Made by a program: the position numbers and the translations under genes. A DNA stretch of 7,235 nt from Marinagarivorans sp. UBA5868 (GTDB lineage: Bacteria; Pseudomonadota; Gammaproteobacteria; Pseudomonadales; Cellvibrionaceae). The notes under the pieces were generated by a model, which worked only from the letters and a program-made list of their open reading frames with translations, did no database searches and was not told the DNA's origin. Location: positions 1 to 7,235 of the forward strand of contig DJFQ01000169.1 in the NCBI GenBank assembly GCA_002432095.1. The letters are read 5' to 3'. How positions within the stretch are numbered: position 1 is the first letter of the stretch; each line of letters opens with the position of its first letter. Positions 5,673 through 7,235 of this stretch are shown here, piece after piece.

Positions 5673-7235
5673 TTAAACAATCGGTGGGTCCGTTTCGCGA
5701 ATGTAGAAGCGGTGTGTTGCAAGAACCGATTTGAAACTTTTGTAACCGTCGTTCCATTGATTATCACCCACTATAAAAATGGCTGAATCGATGGATCCGT
5801 CTGGGAGCGTGGCGGGGATTCCGGCGGCGGTTAGAAGATCTGCACCTTTGCCGATGGCAAGAATCGGTTTGCAGTGGCGGTATTGCAAGCGAACGAATTC
5901 CAAAGCGTGGGCGTCGCGGGATAATTTTTTACAGGATTCTTCACCGCCGGCAATCACCACCGCATCGTAGAGTACCGAAGGCCCGGCATCGAGGGAAATT
6001 TCGATGTCCATTTTGCCACCGTCTGCCGTCATGATTTTTCCTAGCCGGCTGCCAACGATGCGTGGAACAGCTCCTTCTTGCAGCAGGGCGGCGTAAATTC
6101 CCTCCACAGCCTCGGCCATTACGCCCTCTCCGGCCAGAATGGCAACATTGCGCGTTGCGATTTCGATTTGGCCGGGACGCGAGAGTAGGGACAGCGCCGG
6201 AGACGGTGGATACGTTGGCATGGGTTTATCAGTGGCCAGCGGCAGCGCTGGCGGTACGTCCATTCCCAATCCTTCAGCGACGGAAGATGCAAGTCGCAGA
6301 TCCACATTGGCGAGCAGCGCGAGCGCGCGATTTCGCACGGCAACAACCTGGCAACGTGTCAGCTCAAACCGGAATGCGTTAATGATGTGGTTTTGTTCCA
6401 CCTCGGTCTGACTGATCCAAAAAAGACGAGCTTGCGAATAGTGGTCGGCAAATAACTCGGGTTTGCCGCGAACTTTGTCTTCTGAAATGCGTTCGGGAAA
6501 ACTACGGAAACCTGCAGCTCCCGCCTGGAAGGGACAGCCGCCTGCTAAGGAGTTTGGTTCGTAGCTGACGCGACCGCGATTAATTGCCTGGCGGTGCAAG
6601 CCGTCACGTTGATTGTTGTGAATTTGCGCAACAGGTGTATTGATGGGGATCTCATGGAAATTAGGCCCGCCCAGACGGGTAAGCTGAGTATCCACATAGG
6701 AGTGAATGCGGCCTTGCAGCAACGGGTCGTTGGTAAAATCCAGACCGGGAATAATATGTGCGGTACAGAAGGCTACTTGTTCGGTTTCCGCAAAGAAATT
6801 ATCCGGGTTGCGATTCAGCACCATTTTCCCCACCGGGGTCACCGGCACCATTTCTTCGGGAACAATTTTGGTTGGATCGAGAATATCAAATGGAAATTGT
6901 GCAGCTTGCTCTTCCGTGAATATTTGCAGCCCCAGTTCCCACTCTGGAAATGCACCTGCTTCGATGGATTCCCATAAATCGCGGCGGTGAAAATCCGGGT
7001 CGGCACCACCGAGTTTAACGGCCTCATCCCAGACTAGCGAGTGGGTACCGGCCAAGGGGGTCCAATGGAATTTGCAAAAGACGGATTCACCAGCAGCGTT
7101 TACCAACCGAAAGGTGTGGACACCGAAACCCTGCATCATGCGATAACTGCGTGGAATGGCACGGTCGGACATCACCCACATCAACATATGGGCGGATTCG
7201 GGAGATAACGAAACAAAATCCCAAAAGGTGTCGTG
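5673..7235 (-). CDS. katE: Large-subunit (clade II, HPII-type) catalase, 5' end beyond the window
   Basis: Haem enzyme that disproportionates hydrogen peroxide; the product resembles E. coli HPII closely. The visible 520 residues begin at HDTFWDF, so about a third of the protein, including the distal catalytic His and Asn, lies off the right edge. Seen here (numbering from the edge) are [17 protein letters not shown] at 22-38 and the proximal haem-ligand segment [20 protein letters not shown] with Tyr180 and Arg176. A C-terminal flavodoxin/GATase-like domain runs from about 362 to 515, present only in large catalases. At the position of HPII His392, the residue cross-linked to the haem-ligand Tyr, this protein has Cys157 (6765-6767). 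A Cys there, bonded to the Tyr, is known from Neurospora catalase-1, so this is likely a variant rather than damage. The frame is intact to the edge. It is followed by its own terminator and is probably not co-transcribed with pqq. Confidence 0.96.
   Translation of the reverse strand, partial: HDTFWDFVSLSPESAHMLMWVMSDRAIPRSYRMMQGFGVHTFRLVNAAGESVFCKFHWTPLAGTHSLVWDEAVKLGGADPDFHRRDLWESIEAGAFPEWELGLQIFTEEQAAQFPFDILDPTKIVPEEMVPVTPVGKMVLNRNPDNFFAETEQVAFCTAHIIPGLDFTNDPLLQGRIHSYVDTQLTRLGGPNFHEIPINTPVAQIHNNQRDGLHRQAINRGRVSYEPNSLAGGCPFQAGAAGFRSFPERISEDKVRGKPELFADHYSQARLFWISQTEVEQNHIINAFRFELTRCQVVAVRNRALALLANVDLRLASSVAEGLGMDVPPALPLATDKPMPTYPPSPALSLLSRPGQIEIATRNVAILAGEGVMAEAVEGIYAALLQEGAVPRIVGSRLGKIMTADGGKMDIEISLDAGPSVLYDAVVIAGGEESCKKLSRDAHALEFVRLQYRHCKPILAIGKGADLLTAAGIPATLPDGSIDSAIFIVGDNQWNDGYKSFKSVLATHRFYIRETDPPIV

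Noticed and set aside
5580..5786. A 68-codon plus-strand frame crossing the katE terminator.
   Set aside because: It spans the hairpin and the katE 3' end in antisense and has no ribosome site or family signature.

Overview
The window carries a complete, leftward-reading set of pyrroloquinoline quinone (PQQ) biosynthesis genes, pqqABCDE. They sit between the 3' two-thirds of a large-subunit (HPII/KatE-type) catalase gene on the right and a convergent major facilitator superfamily (MFS) drug-efflux-type transporter on the left. Gene order, the 23-residue PqqA and the way PqqC residues fall at Klebsiella numbering point to a gammaproteobacterium of moderate GC content. A marine or cellulolytic Pseudomonadales/Cellvibrionales-like lineage is only a guess. 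No rRNA, tRNA, CRISPR array or recognisable transposase gene is visible.

Layout from left to right. Bases 1-672 hold no convincing gene: roughly 1-460 is AT-rich with a few hairpins and a T-run, and the rest is more GC-rich. The MFS gene (673-2082, +) runs into the end of pqqE with a 32-base gap and no obvious terminator. On the minus strand, transcription order is katE (cut by the right edge, ends 5673), a strong intrinsic terminator (5624-5665), the pqqA leader region with a TTGACA box and a short inverted repeat, pqqA, a GC-rich hairpin, pqqB, pqqC, pqqD, a small ORF inside a palindromic insert, and pqqE.

How the genes work together: PqqA is the peptide substrate. PqqD binds it and presents it to the radical SAM enzyme PqqE, which joins the conserved Glu and Tyr side chains (both present). 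An unlinked protease (PqqF/G type, not in this window) would release the cross-linked pair. PqqB is a metallo-beta-lactamase-fold hydroxylase, and PqqC carries out the last ring closure and oxidation. No PQQ-dependent dehydrogenase is present here, so the user of the cofactor lies elsewhere.

The least ordinary part is the pqqD-pqqE junction. pqqB/pqqC and pqqC/pqqD overlap by ATGA. Between pqqD and pqqE there are instead 177 bases containing nested inverted repeats and a 42-codon ORF. That ORF has a near-ideal Shine-Dalgarno sequence, and its stop codon overlaps the pqqE start by ATGA. pqqE has no good ribosome site of its own, so its translation may depend on this inserted ORF. The Shine-Dalgarno sequence also has a complementary segment inside the same element, so it could be folded away.
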